From Apium graveolens (lineage: Eukaryota; Streptophyta; Magnoliopsida; Apiales; Apiaceae), in the NCBI RefSeq assembly GCF_009905375.1, contig NC_133647.1:47240506-47304505 (forward strand): a DNA stretch of 64,000 bases, in the 5' to 3' direction. Each line of letters begins with the position of its first letter. Positions within the stretch are counted from its first letter, which is position 1. This document shows positions 22,202 to 33,276 of the stretch, piece by piece. Both the position numbers and the translations under genes were made by a program. Under the pieces are notes generated by a model, which made no database searches, had not been told where the DNA came from, and worked only from the letters and a program-made list of their open reading frames with translations.

Positions 22202-23203
22202 GTGCGAAAGTGTGATTAAAAAAAGTTGATATTACATACTTTTATAGAATTGGTAGACCTTGAAACATTTTAATCTTGAACCAAATTTGTTCAAGTTCCT
22301 ACGATAATTTGTGCTACCTACGTGTGTCTAAGATATCAGCATCAAAAGATTATAAATAGATTTACATTGAGTAGAAAGATATCTACATTAAAGAAACTTG
22401 AATAGCATAGAAGCATATGTAGCTACAAATAAAGTTGGAAGGCACTTCATCTTGAGTCTATAAGTGCACTTCACAATATCATGAATAGGAAGAGGAATTC
22501 ACATCTCACATGGCTTGCTACATAATGAAGCACGGATGAATTAGGGTTGTTTAGGCTTGACATTGTAGTGGCAGTATGTCTCTTTATGTGCACACAACTT
22601 CGTTAGGGCTGAGCCAGGTATATTTGGATACGATAGGTCGCTGTAATGAATTGGATTGAGTAGAACCTTACCTTGAGGAGTAGAAACTTGAAGTTCATTA
22701 TGTATTATGTAAGCTTCGTGCGAAAGTGTGATTAAAAAAAGTTGATATTACATACTTTTATAGAATTGGTAGACCTTGAAACATTTTAATCTTGAACCAA
22801 TTTTGTTCAAGTTCCTACGATAATTCGTGCTACCTACGTGTGTCTAAGATATCAGCATCAAAAGATTATAAATAGATTTACATTGAGTAGAAAGATATCT
22901 ACATTAAAGAAACTTGAATAGCATAGAAGCATATGTAGCTTCAAATAAAGTTGGAAGGCACTTCATCTTGAGTCTATAAGTGCACTTCACAATATCATGA
23001 ATAGGAAGAGGAATTCACATCTCACATGGCTTGCTACATAATGAAGCACGGATGAATTAGGGTTGTTTAGGCTTGACATTGTAGTGGCAGTATGTCTCTT
23101 TATGTGCACACAACTTCGTTAGGGCTGAGCCAGGTATATTTGGATACGATAGGTCGCTGTAATTAATTGGATTGAGTAGAACCTTACCTTGAGGAGTAGA
23201 AAG
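22202..23203. repeat. Tandem duplication, two ~516-bp units, with a flanking inverted arm
   Basis: Unit 1 (22202-22717) and unit 2 (22718-23203) are almost identical, starting GTGCGAAAGTGTGATT. The offset is 516 bp. Unit 2 stops matching at GAGGAGTAGAAA. The last ~38 bases of unit 1 (AACTTGAAGTTCATTATG to AAGCTTCG, 22682-22720) recur inverted at 23333-23371 with one mismatch. No coding frame is convincing on either strand. The origin is unknown; a recent local duplication is the simplest reading. Confidence 0.85.
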
Positions 23204-23372
23204 TAATTGTCGTTTAAATGAGCTATCACAAGCACCAACAATTGACAATAAGTAATTGTCTTTTGAAATGTCTTCCTTCTATTTAAAATACCACATGTAA
23301 TCAATAAATAAATTATTGATATATTGAAAAAACGAAGCTTACATAGTACATAATGAACTTCAAGTTTCTACT

Positions 23373-24989
23373 ACGTAAATCAACAACCGGTTGTTCTTAG
23401 TCGAAGTTAAATGATTTGCATCTCTAATTGAGGAGAATTTGATGCAGCGTTATTTGCATTTTTTGGAGGTTCAATAATTTCATTTAGCCATTCGTTTTAT
23501 ATTTATGGTAGAGATTGTAATTGGATTACTCTCGAAGCTCTTTAGGCCTTCATCTATCTCAGGTGAAAATTGTTCAAATTCAGATGTAATTTTATTAAAA
23601 TAAAGTGGTTTTACCTATTGAAATTACATATAGTTAAGGGATATTCCAGGTGCAAGCTTCTGAAAACAAATTGATGTCATTATATGCGTACACTCACCCT
23701 TGTCTATTTAAATACATCTGAATTTGGATGATTTCCGTCAAGGAAAATGGAAAAGTAAGTAATTTCAAGCTAACTTAATGGCATGGGCATGGGCATGGCA
23801 TGAGACAATAAAACTGCAAGGAGTAGTTTATATAGGTAATTAAAATCTATTACAATTTCATATACAAATCAGCTGCTAACTAAAGGCAATAGTCAAATTG
23901 ATCGAGCAATTTATATAGGTAGTCAGTACTCAACATTTGAAATTCATTATGTATTATTTAATAATATTAACAAATACTGTTAACATTAAGTCTTATTAGA
24001 TATCTTTTTTATCATCTAGTTTTATACACCCACATAAACTGTTGTAAGCTTCTTAGTTATAAAATTATCAGAGCAAGTCCAGTCCATAACTAAAATGTTG
24101 AACAAGATTTACCAAACGGTCACTTGAATGAATAGCTGTAATTGAATAAAAAGAAATTAATAATTGGTTCTAAATAAAAACGAAATTGGGATGACTATAG
24201 CTATCTTTGTCACGTCATTTCCTAATATAAAAAAAGGAAGGGAATAATTTGGTACTAAGTTTTAAGTAACACTAAAACATAACAATAGTTTAATAGCCAA
24301 TATTTTAAAAAAAATATGCTAGGCGGGTCTACGCAACGAGTCCACCTTCTAGCAATTAACGACTATGTGGCGAGTTATTTTAGTATTAATCGGATGTATT
24401 TGAATATTATTATTTAATATAGTTATATTTTAATATTTCAAAAATCCTTTATCCTTGTAAAATACGTAAATATATAAATATCCTCATTTTGTTATCAAAT
24501 GCGATAGGTAAACACTCCATTTATATATTAGTTTAATTTTTTTATCAAAAAATTGCATTTTTACAAATTACTCATAATTTGGGCCTTTTGTTTTTGACCG
24601 ATTAATCCGGCTTAATTTTTGATCGATTATTCTCGCTTAAACCTCCTAGGTCCTCCTAGACACGATTAATCGTCGATCTTTACAAAAAAATTGTTTTACC
24701 CAGTTTTTGTAAAGATTAGATGTTTTTGCTACTCCTAGCACCTAGGGGACAATTAATCAGCCGCTTACACTGGTAGTAGGCTTATAGTCATTTAGTATTA
24801 ACATTAAAATATGAGTTCTAAGCATTGAAAAGTGGTGCCAAATTATATAAACAGCTTTAGCAATTTTAACAATGGCATTCTACTTGCTATTAATAACTAT
24901 AAATAGATGTTTTACTTTCAATAGATAGAATACATGTAAGATATAAATTTCTATAGTTAAGTGTTTGGTGGTAATCTACTAACTATGTT
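23373..24989. other. AT-rich intergenic DNA with degenerate CGATTAATC motifs
   Basis: No supported gene. At about 24590-24760 several short GATTAATC/GATCGATT motifs occur with CCTAGG strings (CCTCCTAGGTCCTCCTAG), which looks like the decayed edge of a dispersed repeat. A GGGCAT triplication is at about 23785. Confidence 0.35.
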
Positions 24990-25405
24990 ACTGTGACTCG
25001 GGTACGGTGTGTCGGACACGACACATATCCGAGTGTCGGACTTTAGAAGAATAAAAACTGGGGACACGGGGACACTGTCCGATTTTTGGACACGAGTACG
25101 GGGACACGACATATTTTATTAATAAACAAGTATGTTAGGTTGGACATCGTAGAATAAAGTAACAATTGAACTATGATTAAACTTGATTTTCTAAAGAATA
25201 TTGTAAATTGGTTTCTTCCCTACTTTTATCTCATCCCCGCTTGTTTTTTCTTCTTAAATATGCATTTTGTATATGAAATGTGACTAATATTTAATCTATA
25301 AATTGGTCAAAGTGTCCATATTTCAGTCAAAGGATCCGACACGGAATAAGTGTCGTGTCCGGGTGTCCAAGTATCCGACATGGGTATAGTATCCCAAACA
25401 GCAGA
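24990..25405. repeat. Inverted-repeat element rich in GGACACGACAC
   Basis: About 25005-25042 (TCGGACACGACACATATCCG then GTGTCGGA) recurs inverted at about 25327-25375 (TCCGACACGGAATAAGTGTC GTGTCCGG). Between them lie further GGGGACACG strings. The arrangement suggests a non-autonomous DNA transposon or MITE, but ends and target duplication cannot be fixed by eye. Confidence 0.5.
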
Positions 25406-25748
25406 GTCGGAGTAATATAGTCTACTAAGCAATTGCCACCAAATAATTTTCTTCTCAAATCCCAACTCCCAAAGATAAAATTTTCTCAGTCCGACCAATT
25501 CCTTTGACTTGTTTAATACCTTGATATCAGAAATGTGAACAGAGCATGGAAATAACCAACTCTTCTATAGAAACAACTCCACAAAATTTCACGAAAGCAT
25601 TCTTCCTTTTGTGTATCTCCTTTCGAGATGAAGCAACAGTAGAATGTATTAGTGAACCATTATGCAAAGTTAGGTTTCTTGTGATTGCTTTAAATTATGT
25701 TTTAAGGTTTTTTCTCTTTCAAAATAGTGCTAGGCTATGTCCTAGAGT
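25406..25748. other. Intergenic DNA before the triplicated array
   Basis: An 89-codon plus-strand frame (25546-25815) runs into the tandem array and shows no recognisable domain. It is treated as chance. Confidence 0.35.
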
Positions 25749-26912
25749 CAGTTGTATAGTGGTTACGTCAAGAGTTTCTACTGTTGAACTTACACATTTG
25801 ACCCGTGATAAATAAATAATTAATTCCCTAATGAATCAAAAGAATGAACCAGATTTGGCAATAAGCAAAAGCATTATTGCAATTCAAATAAAAAACTTCT
25901 ACCAGAATTACACATAAACAAGTTAAAACGCTACAATAATAACCATAAGTAACAACTAACGAAACGTAATTAGAGAGTCTAGTGGATATTTGTTTCTTTT
26001 TTTTATGATAGATCCAAATTTCCTCTCCTTGTCTCACATCGATTTTTTTCTTTGACTACGAGTGTATGTGGAGAACAACGTTAGGAGCATCATAAAATGC
26101 CAAGAAGAGATTCATCGGGTTCAATGTTGGCATAATGTTGGCATTCAGTTGTATAGTGGTTACATCAAGAGTTTCTACTGTTGAACTTACACATTTGACC
26201 CGTGATAAATAAATAATTAATTCCCTAATGAATCAAAAGAATGAACCAGATTTGGCAATAAGCAAAAGCATTATTGCAATTCAAATAAAAAACTTCTACC
26301 AGTATTACACATAAACAAGTTAAAACACTACAATAATAACCATAAGTAACAACTAACGAAACGTAATTAGAGAGTCTAGTGGATACTTGTTTCTTTTTTT
26401 TATGATAGATCCAAATTTCCTCTCCTTGTCTCGCATCGATTTTTCTTTGACTATGAGTGTATGTGGAGAACAACGTTAGGAGCATCATAAAATGCCAAGA
26501 AGAGATTCATCGGGGTCAATGTTGGCATTCAGTTGTATAGTGGTTACATCAAGAGTTTCTACTGTTGAACTTACATATTTGACCCATGATAAATAAATAA
26601 TTCATTCCCTAATGAATCAAAAGAATGAACCAGATTTGGCAATAAGCAAAAGCATTATTGCAATTCAAATAAAAAACTTCTACCAGTATTACACATAAAC
26701 AAGTTAAAACGCTACAATAATAACAATAAGTAACAACTAACGAAACGTAATTAGAGAGTCTAGTGGATATTTGTTTCTTTTTTTTATGATAGATCCAAAT
26801 TTCCTCTCCTTGTCTCGCATCGATATTTCTTTAACTATGAGTGTATGTGGAGAACAACGTTAGGAGCATCATAAAATGCCAAGAAGAGATTCATCGGGTT
26901 CAATGTTGGCAT
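25749..26912. repeat. Three tandem copies of a ~385-397-bp unit
   Basis: Copies start at 25749, 26146 and 26530, each with CAGTTGTATAGTGGTTAC and ending in CAATGTTGGCATTC. The first is longer by a 13-bp repeat (GGCATAATGTTGGCATTC). Copies differ by few substitutions, for example GAATTACAC/GTATTACAC. Open minus-strand frames inside (25828-26037, 26225-26488) arise from the repeat itself. The unit start resembles a tRNA A box (TTGTATAGTGG) and an ATTTGACCC string follows 45 bases on, a weak B-box likeness. Confidence 0.88.
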
Positions 26913-29780
26913 TCATTTCTGTAACGAGTTGTATGGTGTCTTATAGAAGATGGAACTTATAGCAATCAATAGCGTTACGAATGTGGTGATATGTAAATCA
27001 GAAAATTTGTCTTTCGGGTGTCGGTCAATTATTGTGCGACTCGGTATCTTTGGAAGGAGTGCAGAGTGTTGCACAGGAAAGAACACAAGCTCGTTTTATT
27101 TTTTATATTATCATGTAAATCAGGGTTATCTTCGAAGATTCAGAGACCCCTGTCTTATCTTTTGATATTAGATACTTGAATAATATGAAAATCTAGTTTT
27201 CTATCTATATGAAATAGAGTAATTAATGATGTTCTTCTAGTTCAATATTCGTTCTTTACAAATTATTGAAATCTGAAGATATACAGGCGTGATTATGTTT
27301 TGTTTGTAGTAGAGACGGGGATGACAAATCAAAGGACCTTTTGTAAAAGCAACAGTAGGCCCTTATATCATAAATATTTATAAAATTAATGCAAGTAATA
27401 AACAAGTAACATTGTTTCATTATCATTTTTTAATAGAAAAAGATTTTGATTATTCACAACTATTATTTAGTGAACTTATTCCTGGAGTTATAGTTGAAGC
27501 TTGTCATATTTATATTTTATTTTACCTTTATTAGATATTTTGTTATTTTATTTAGGGAACCTGTAATAATGGGTCCATGGCAAAGTGGGGGCCATGTGCC
27601 ATTGAGCTTATTAAAGTTGCCATTCACCGGGCTTGATGTAGATGTAGTATGATATGGCAAGGGCTGAGGGTGTACAACGTCTTACGCTGGGATATAATTT
27701 CTACACTTTTTTTTTATAAAACTTAATTACAAGAGTTTAATTACTCAATGTATTGTTAATACTTTTAACCACTTATAAACATGGATAAAGATGAAATAGA
27801 AATGTATTAACTCTATAAGTGAAGGTATTAGACGTTTTTGTCCCATCAATCAATCAGTGCCTCGTGGCCCTTTAATAATCAAAATAAGCAACTGCCCAAC
27901 CCTAAATACAAATAAAATGGCTGCAAGGTCCAAACCAATTAACGTTGTTCGGAGACATAGATCCTTGTTGGCGAACTTACAAGTGCAATTGGCACCTTAA
28001 CCTTTTGATGGTTTTGCCTCTAGAACCTGGATACAGCACTCACCAAGTGAGATACAAAGTCGAGAAAAATTCCTTAGTCCTTGACACATAAGACTGTCTG
28101 GATACATCAGCATAAGGATATTGTCTTGAATTAGATGGGAGTCTGGACTGGTTTGCGTGTTTTTTAAGTTAATGTCACTGGTTAACTCCATTTATTTTAT
28201 TCTAGGGTTGCACATTATATGTCTATATTTCCTCCTTCTAAAAGAACCGTCAGCCTCTAGCACAGGTTCTTTCCATAGAAGATACTTTCCCAAATCTATA
28301 TTCCTCAATTGCTGCATGTTTATCATTTGTTTTTCCTTGGGGTTGGACCAGTTGGTGAATGGGAGGTGGGAGGAACACTAACGATATTTTGTTAAGTTTA
28401 GATTTTAAACCTTAGAAGAATGATATGTGATTGCTGCTTATAAATTATTCTTTTCTTATCATATGCAGGTATATTGTATAGTGGGTCAAAGGATCGTTTG
28501 ATGCTGTCTCCATAACCATGAAGTTGGCAACTGTAGATCTAGTGGACAGGAAGCGTGAATCTGTTATCTGTCAACCAGGTTCCGCTACCATAGCCAATTA
28601 GCTCATGTTGGTTGCTTTTGTATGTACTTTATAAAACTTTTTCTCCTCTTCAAGCGGATCAAATGAAGAGAATCCTGTATTGCTTGACTTCTCGATCATT
28701 TTCTGAAATGCTGTATTGTTGTGCAAATCATAGTTGATTTGCTGAATTCCGAGTGCCCATAAGTGGCACCTGTTATAATAAATTGTACTGCACCAACAAG
28801 TTTGTTTTTTTAATTAGCGATTGTTTGTTGAGTTGTTCTTTTTACAATTACCTAATGTACTAGGTGTCGCAACACTGTTGATTATCTAGTTGCATCATCT
28901 TTCCATATTTGTAAGTTGTGTACCACGTGTATCTAAATGCTAGGATCCTTCTGGATGAATGGAGAGAGGTTGAGATTGTGACTTGTGAGTGTAGTTTCTA
29001 GGAAACTTTGCAGCATTTTTCCACATGTTTTTTTGACTAGTATGGTAAGGTTTTCATTTCCCATTGATTGGGACATCTTGATGGTGTTCTATTTAGTCGC
29101 GCTACTACACGACATCTGGTAGTTCCTTGAATTTTGTCATACATGTTTAACATTAAGAGGGAAATGGTATTTAACTAAATAATATGTATATTTTTGGTTG
29201 ATCTGTTGATTAGAAATATTGAAGTAGTCCTCAAGTTGAAGTTATAAATGTTTAGTGCATCCCCTTTTGGTGGTTTTTGTTCAGAATGTGCTCTCATTTT
29301 TTTCTTCTTATTTTTGACAAGTTGCTTGAACTTTTGTGTTTGTGCAAGAAGATATATACTTGTGATTAGAATAAGATACGTAAAGTAAAGGAAATAGTAA
29401 TCCTAATCTCTGAAGCATGATCTTATATGACGAGTCAATCTTTATATATTAATTGTGTTAGTTATCCTGTTAGCCACCGTGACACGTCTGAAACAGTTCA
29501 ATATTATTTCTGTATATTAGATGAGGGGAAGTTTAATCTTTAATCAATATTGTGTGTATATTAAGTACGACACGACTACGATATATGTGTATGTGTGCGC
29601 ATCAAGCACATTGACATTGGTCTATAAAATGAATTTTTGAGTTTTTATAGGGTGGTCAACGAACATGGCTACGTACCAAAAATAATCACGACCATGTAAA
29701 ATTACCCGGTACAAACATTTGGGTGTAAAACATGACAAGTCAATGATTGGCCTGGTCTAAACCCCATAGATGATGGGAGT
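26913..29780. other. Long intergenic stretch, no supported gene
   Basis: Mostly AT-rich. Short frames at 26950-27165, 27997-28191 (-) and 28157-28381 have no recognisable family. At 28468 a good splice-acceptor-like tract (TCTTATCATATGCAG) is followed by a frame reading ILYSGSKDRL, reminiscent of a WD40 blade, which stops within about 16 codons. It may be an exon relic. Confidence 0.35.
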
Positions 29781-29781
29781 G

Positions 29782-29790
29782 TATATATAA
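29782..29790 (+). promoter_or_regulatory. TATA box of the small membrane protein gene
   Basis: TATATATAA lies about 153 bp before the ATG at 29935. A CA-rich stretch follows, giving a plausible start of transcription near 29815 and a ~120-bp leader. Confidence 0.6.
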
Positions 29791-29934
29791 CATACATGAA
29801 CACAACCATCTTAAACAAACTTAAGTTCTCACAATTTACCTAAAACATTCTATCCTTGGTTTATTTTTCTTCATCTGCAGTCTCATAAAACTTCTTCAGC
29901 TTCATTCAACAAACTCTTGATTTTATATATAGCA

Positions 29935-30204
29935 ATGGATATGATCACCGAATATGACTTGGGAGATGTGCTTGTTAAAATAGCTTTGTTTGTCCTTGTA
30001 CAAGCTCTGGTTTACCTTATTCTATCCAATTCTTCCAATCTTTTCTCAAACTCCCCTCGGAGATCGCCTAGTTTCAGACCAGCTCGGTCAGTCAGCATTC
30101 GACGATTTCTTGCTGCCCTTTCCGATATGCCTGCCGGTGGCGAGCTCTCTCCTACAACTCCCAAGAATCAAGAACTATCATCTCCCGTTCGCCACAAGAC
30201 TTAG
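29935..30204 (+). CDS. Small single-pass membrane protein, plant-conserved type (89 aa)
   Basis: The start is placed at the second ATG (29935, MDMITEYDLGDVL) because the region upstream to 29917 looks like leader. A hydrophobic segment at about residues 9-32 (VLVKIALFVLVQALVYLIL) is one transmembrane helix. A Ser/Arg-rich cytosolic-type tail follows with FRPARSVSIRRFLAALSD at about residues 46-63. I recall uncharacterised plant proteins of this plan (short N-terminus, one helix, conserved SIRR-LAALSD box), but have no name or function for it. A clear TATA box upstream, no introns and an intact frame support it as a real gene. The box of basic residues could bind membrane lipids or a partner; that is a guess. 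Confidence 0.75.
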   Translation: MDMITEYDLGDVLVKIALFVLVQALVYLILSNSSNLFSNSPRRSPSFRPARSVSIRRFLAALSDMPAGGELSPTTPKNQELSSPVRHKT

Positions 30205-31166
30205 CTGTCACTTTGGTCTTTAGTGGTTTTATAAATTTCTTTAGGTATTCATTTGTTCATTGCATCTCAGTTCAATCAGCTTGTGTATAATATAGTAATA
30301 TGTGTGATGCTGTCTTATGTTGCACAAATTGTGCAATTTTAATTAGGTATGTACCACAGGTAGTTATACATGTTTTTTTTTTAATTAGCATGTGAAGTAC
30401 TGGCGTAATAAAACTCAAATTTGTTCAAGGTGATCTATTATTTAACTTAATATAGTTATTTTTTTGAATTTTGTGCTTAATACATGTCCTTCATTTTCCA
30501 TCCCACTTGTAATGTTTGTTATTTAGGAAGATTAAGCAAGCAAGAGTAAAAATTATGTAAAGATATGCAGGTGTTGAGTGAAAGGCTGAAAACAATGTAG
30601 ACTAACCCCTTGCAGAAGTTTGTCTCTAACATAGCGAATGTCAATGTCAATATATTTGCTTCTTCAACAAAAAAAAAATTGGATCTTCTGCGATTAAATT
30701 TGTCAAGAGGTTTTTGGAAGAAATGAGGGAACAGGAGGAAGAACAGTAATGCTAGACTCACCCCGCAGTCAACATATCAAAAAAGTTTGTAAAGACAAAT
30801 GACTAGAAGCTACATTTAACTGACTAGAGATTGAAAACGGGAGTTGAATTAAAACCACCTACTTGAGGTGTTAATGTATATGTGTATTTTTAATGTCCAA
30901 CTCACAGAGACCACTTGCTTTGTTTCTGCATTAGTAAGTAGAACCCTAACAGTCGCCATCTTGTCCTTGGAATTCATCCATTTCTTCAGTCTTTCTCTAT
31001 CCTTTGCAATCAATCTGTTTTTTTTTTTTAATATTTTTGTAGAGCTATCGGACTTATATTTCATCCTAAAAATCAACTTTAATCCGAAAGTTATAAAAAC
31101 CATTTTGGATTGCTGACAGCTTATTTGTAAGCTTGATGCTCTGCAACATTTGCAGATATACGATGA
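30205..31166. other. Intergenic DNA
   Basis: AT-rich; A/T runs at 30372 and 31020. Frames at 30519-30761 (-) and 30849-31116 are low-complexity and unsupported. I see no gene. Confidence 0.35.
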
Positions 31167-31605
31167 TTACTGCTGACAACGAAAAATGTAATTCGCTTGA
31201 GTACATAGAAGGTGAAGATGGTGATGATGAAACCTACATTCATTGGCATTAATATGGATTAAATTAGGAGTCGACTTACCTTGTGACCTTTTCTGGTGGT
31301 AAAATATCAGACTAGTACGTCTTTGGTGATAACATGCATAATTGATAACTGAGTCTAAGATATACATGTACAAATACTGAAATTTTGTAATGAACAATCT
31401 CTCTGAAAAAATATTAAGTACTTGATCTTTGTAATTCTCGCCCTTTCCACCCACCATATCGACAACTAACCAGAAACCGGATCCTTCTCCCTTGGCGTGA
31501 TTGAGCAAGCCTTGTTTAGTGTAATTATATTGTGTTCTTCTGGGAGCTCTTATTAGCACTTTCTTTCCTGTAGTTGCTGGTTCTACTACTATTTCCTGTG
31601 ATTTC
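31167..31605 (-). other. Exon-like open frame of unknown identity
   Basis: On the minus strand a frame open from about 31605 reads SQEIVVEPATTGKKVLIRAP, then RRTQYNYTKQGLLNHAKGEG and SGFWLVVDMVGGKGENYKDQ. The composition is far more protein-like than the neighbouring frames. It follows a CTCTTTAG acceptor-like site at about 31606-31613 (plus coordinates). The first Met in frame is at 31559. The tail after about residue 55 (FSERLFITKFQYLYMY...) looks like read-through into non-coding DNA. I do not recognise the family; it could be one exon of an unannotated gene or a fragment. Confidence 0.35.
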
Positions 31606-31619
31606 TAAAGAGCTGCAGC

Positions 31620-32098
31620 TTTATTAAAATTAGATGAAATGTTAACACAACTGCATTGCCTTTTATCTTGTCTCAGGATTTCTACACTCTGATGTTTTAG
31701 CAATCCTTATTCAATCCATTTACAACTCAATAAGCTATTCATTACTTTGACACTTCCTCTACATTTACAGTCATACCATCTTATGCACCTAACCAGTTTG
31801 AAGAGTAATTATTATTAATCAAGTGGCCCAAAAGTCCAAACATCCACCAATATTTCATATTCACCACTGTTATTAATTTACATGTTTATATACAATTTGA
31901 GTAAAGAAATTAACTGGTCAGTTGACTAGTTGTTTATATCAAATATATTAATAATTCTAAACAAGAATAGATGAATGTATACATAACTTGTGAACACGGA
32001 CATGAGAACTAAAAGAAAAACTTTGTGCAGTTGGTAGGAAAACCAAGAAGCTCCATGCACCTAAACACGGCTCCCAAAAGCCAAGCAATAGAAACACA
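31620..32098. other. Upstream region of the VQ gene
   Basis: AT-rich with no coding signal. It contains a TTGACA/TTGACT pair at about 31748 and 31921 (TTGAC W-box cores). That is notable only because VQ proteins partner with WRKY factors; W-box cores occur often by chance. Confidence 0.3.
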
Positions 32099-32099
32099 C

Positions 32100-32107
32100 T
32101 TATATAT
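32100..32107 (+). promoter_or_regulatory. TATA box of the VQ gene
   Basis: TTATATAT lies about 60 bp before the start codon at 32165. Distance and sequence fit a core promoter with a ~30-bp leader. Confidence 0.5.
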
Positions 32108-32164
32108 TGCCCTACTTACTTTATCAACACCAAAAACCTTCCATTATACTTGTTCAAAGCAAAC

Positions 32165-32494
32165 ATGGAAAGCATTTCAGAAGCACCATTAAAGTTATCC
32201 ATGCCATTGCCAAGAGAGACTCTTGTTGCACTGAACCCAAAGATAAGGATTATTCATGTATTACCGCCTACAATTATACAGACAGATGTTTCAAATTTTC
32301 GAGAAATGGTTCAGAGACTCACAGGAAAACCAAAACCTGCTAGCATTGAACCAAAAAAAAAACTACAAGACTGGGATTCTGATAACAAGAATACGAAGAA
32401 AGAATGGAAAGTTTTGTATCGTCAAAGCAGTTTTGGTACTGAATATTTTGATGGATTTCTCGAATTGGAGGATGGCTTGTTTGAACAAGAGTAA
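32165..32494 (+). CDS. VQ-motif protein (109 aa)
   Basis: An intronless frame. The start is set at 32165 (MESISEAPLK), as the upstream in-frame ATG at 32150 lies only about 43 bp after the TATA box and adds five residues. The VQ core FREMVQRLTG spans residues 45-54 (F45, V49, Q50, L52, T53, G54), preceded by IRIIHVLPPTIIQTD, a typical VQ-family lead-in. VQ proteins are plant-specific cofactors that bind WRKY transcription factors in the nucleus and can be substrates of MAP kinases. The C-terminal half is Lys/Asp-rich and ends in an acidic ELEDGLFEQE. The Tat-lineage retrotransposon begins only 52 bp after the stop, so the native 3' end may run into its LTR. Confidence 0.9.
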   Translation: MESISEAPLKLSMPLPRETLVALNPKIRIIHVLPPTIIQTDVSNFREMVQRLTGKPKPASIEPKKKLQDWDSDNKNTKKEWKVLYRQSSFGTEYFDGFLELEDGLFEQE

Positions 32495-32540
32495 GAGAAA
32501 GTATCTGCATTCCTTTAATTCCTTCAAATTCAATGTTTAC

Positions 32541-32545
32541 ATTTG
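32541..32545. repeat. Target-site duplication ATTTG, left copy
   Basis: ATTTG here and ATTTG at 42154-42158 flank the Tat-lineage element exactly, which fixes its borders. Confidence 0.85.
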
Positions 32546-32797
32546 TAATGGTTCTAAATATGAGCCCTGTGACTCTGTAAAATTAGAATTTCGATCAAAT
32601 CACACATAATAATTTCTTTATTGATATTTTAATTTTCCAATCTTTTACAAGTATGACAAATATGTTCTATTTAAAGGGAGTCCCAAATGGGCTTTCTCCC
32701 TTCCCATTGGGCCTCTATTGGGCTGTTCATTACAAATTAATATCCTCTAGTCCTATCTAATATTTTCATTTCAAGTATCCTATTCTCAGGCCCAACA
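32546..32797 (-). repeat. 3' LTR of the Tat-lineage element
   Basis: TAATGGTTCTAAATATGAGC ... GGCCCAACA; matches 41930-42153. The region 32575-32620 has about 28 extra bases relative to the other copy. Confidence 0.85.
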
Positions 32798-33276
32798 TTT
32801 ATCTCGCGCGAACATAATTGCAATATCTTTAGATTTGATGTTTGGATTTCTAATTACATCTGCTTACACAAAGACAAAAATAACTAGTAATAATGAAAGA
32901 ATGATGTGATTAAAAATTTTGATTAATTCTTATTTTTATTTTTAATTTACACATATTTTATATTATTATTATTGATTTTTAGAAGACGGCATGGGGCAAG
33001 AATAAAAAATAATCGGGAGTTTGTGTTAATTTTGAATATGGGGAGTCTCTTCAACTTCCCTTCCTCGTACTAAAGGAAAACCGCAGTATTTGAAGAGTTG
33101 CAGTTTCTCTCCATTATCTCCTCAGCATCTGTAAGTCTTCTTTTCACTTATTTTGTTCTTAGTTTAATCGCAAGTCTTCATCTTTTAGGTTATTAACTTC
33201 GTCGGGATTCTAGAGTCTTGATCGTTCCGGTTTTTTTATTTGTTCAATCATCCATCCGGTTCTTGATTTAATTTAT

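Noticed and set aside
25749..25825. tRNA gene at the start of the tandem units
   Set aside because: Only A-box-like and weak B-box-like strings; no cloverleaf stems could be drawn.
26225..26488. 87-codon minus-strand ORF as a small membrane protein
   Set aside because: It lies wholly within the tandem array and is broken or altered in the other copies.
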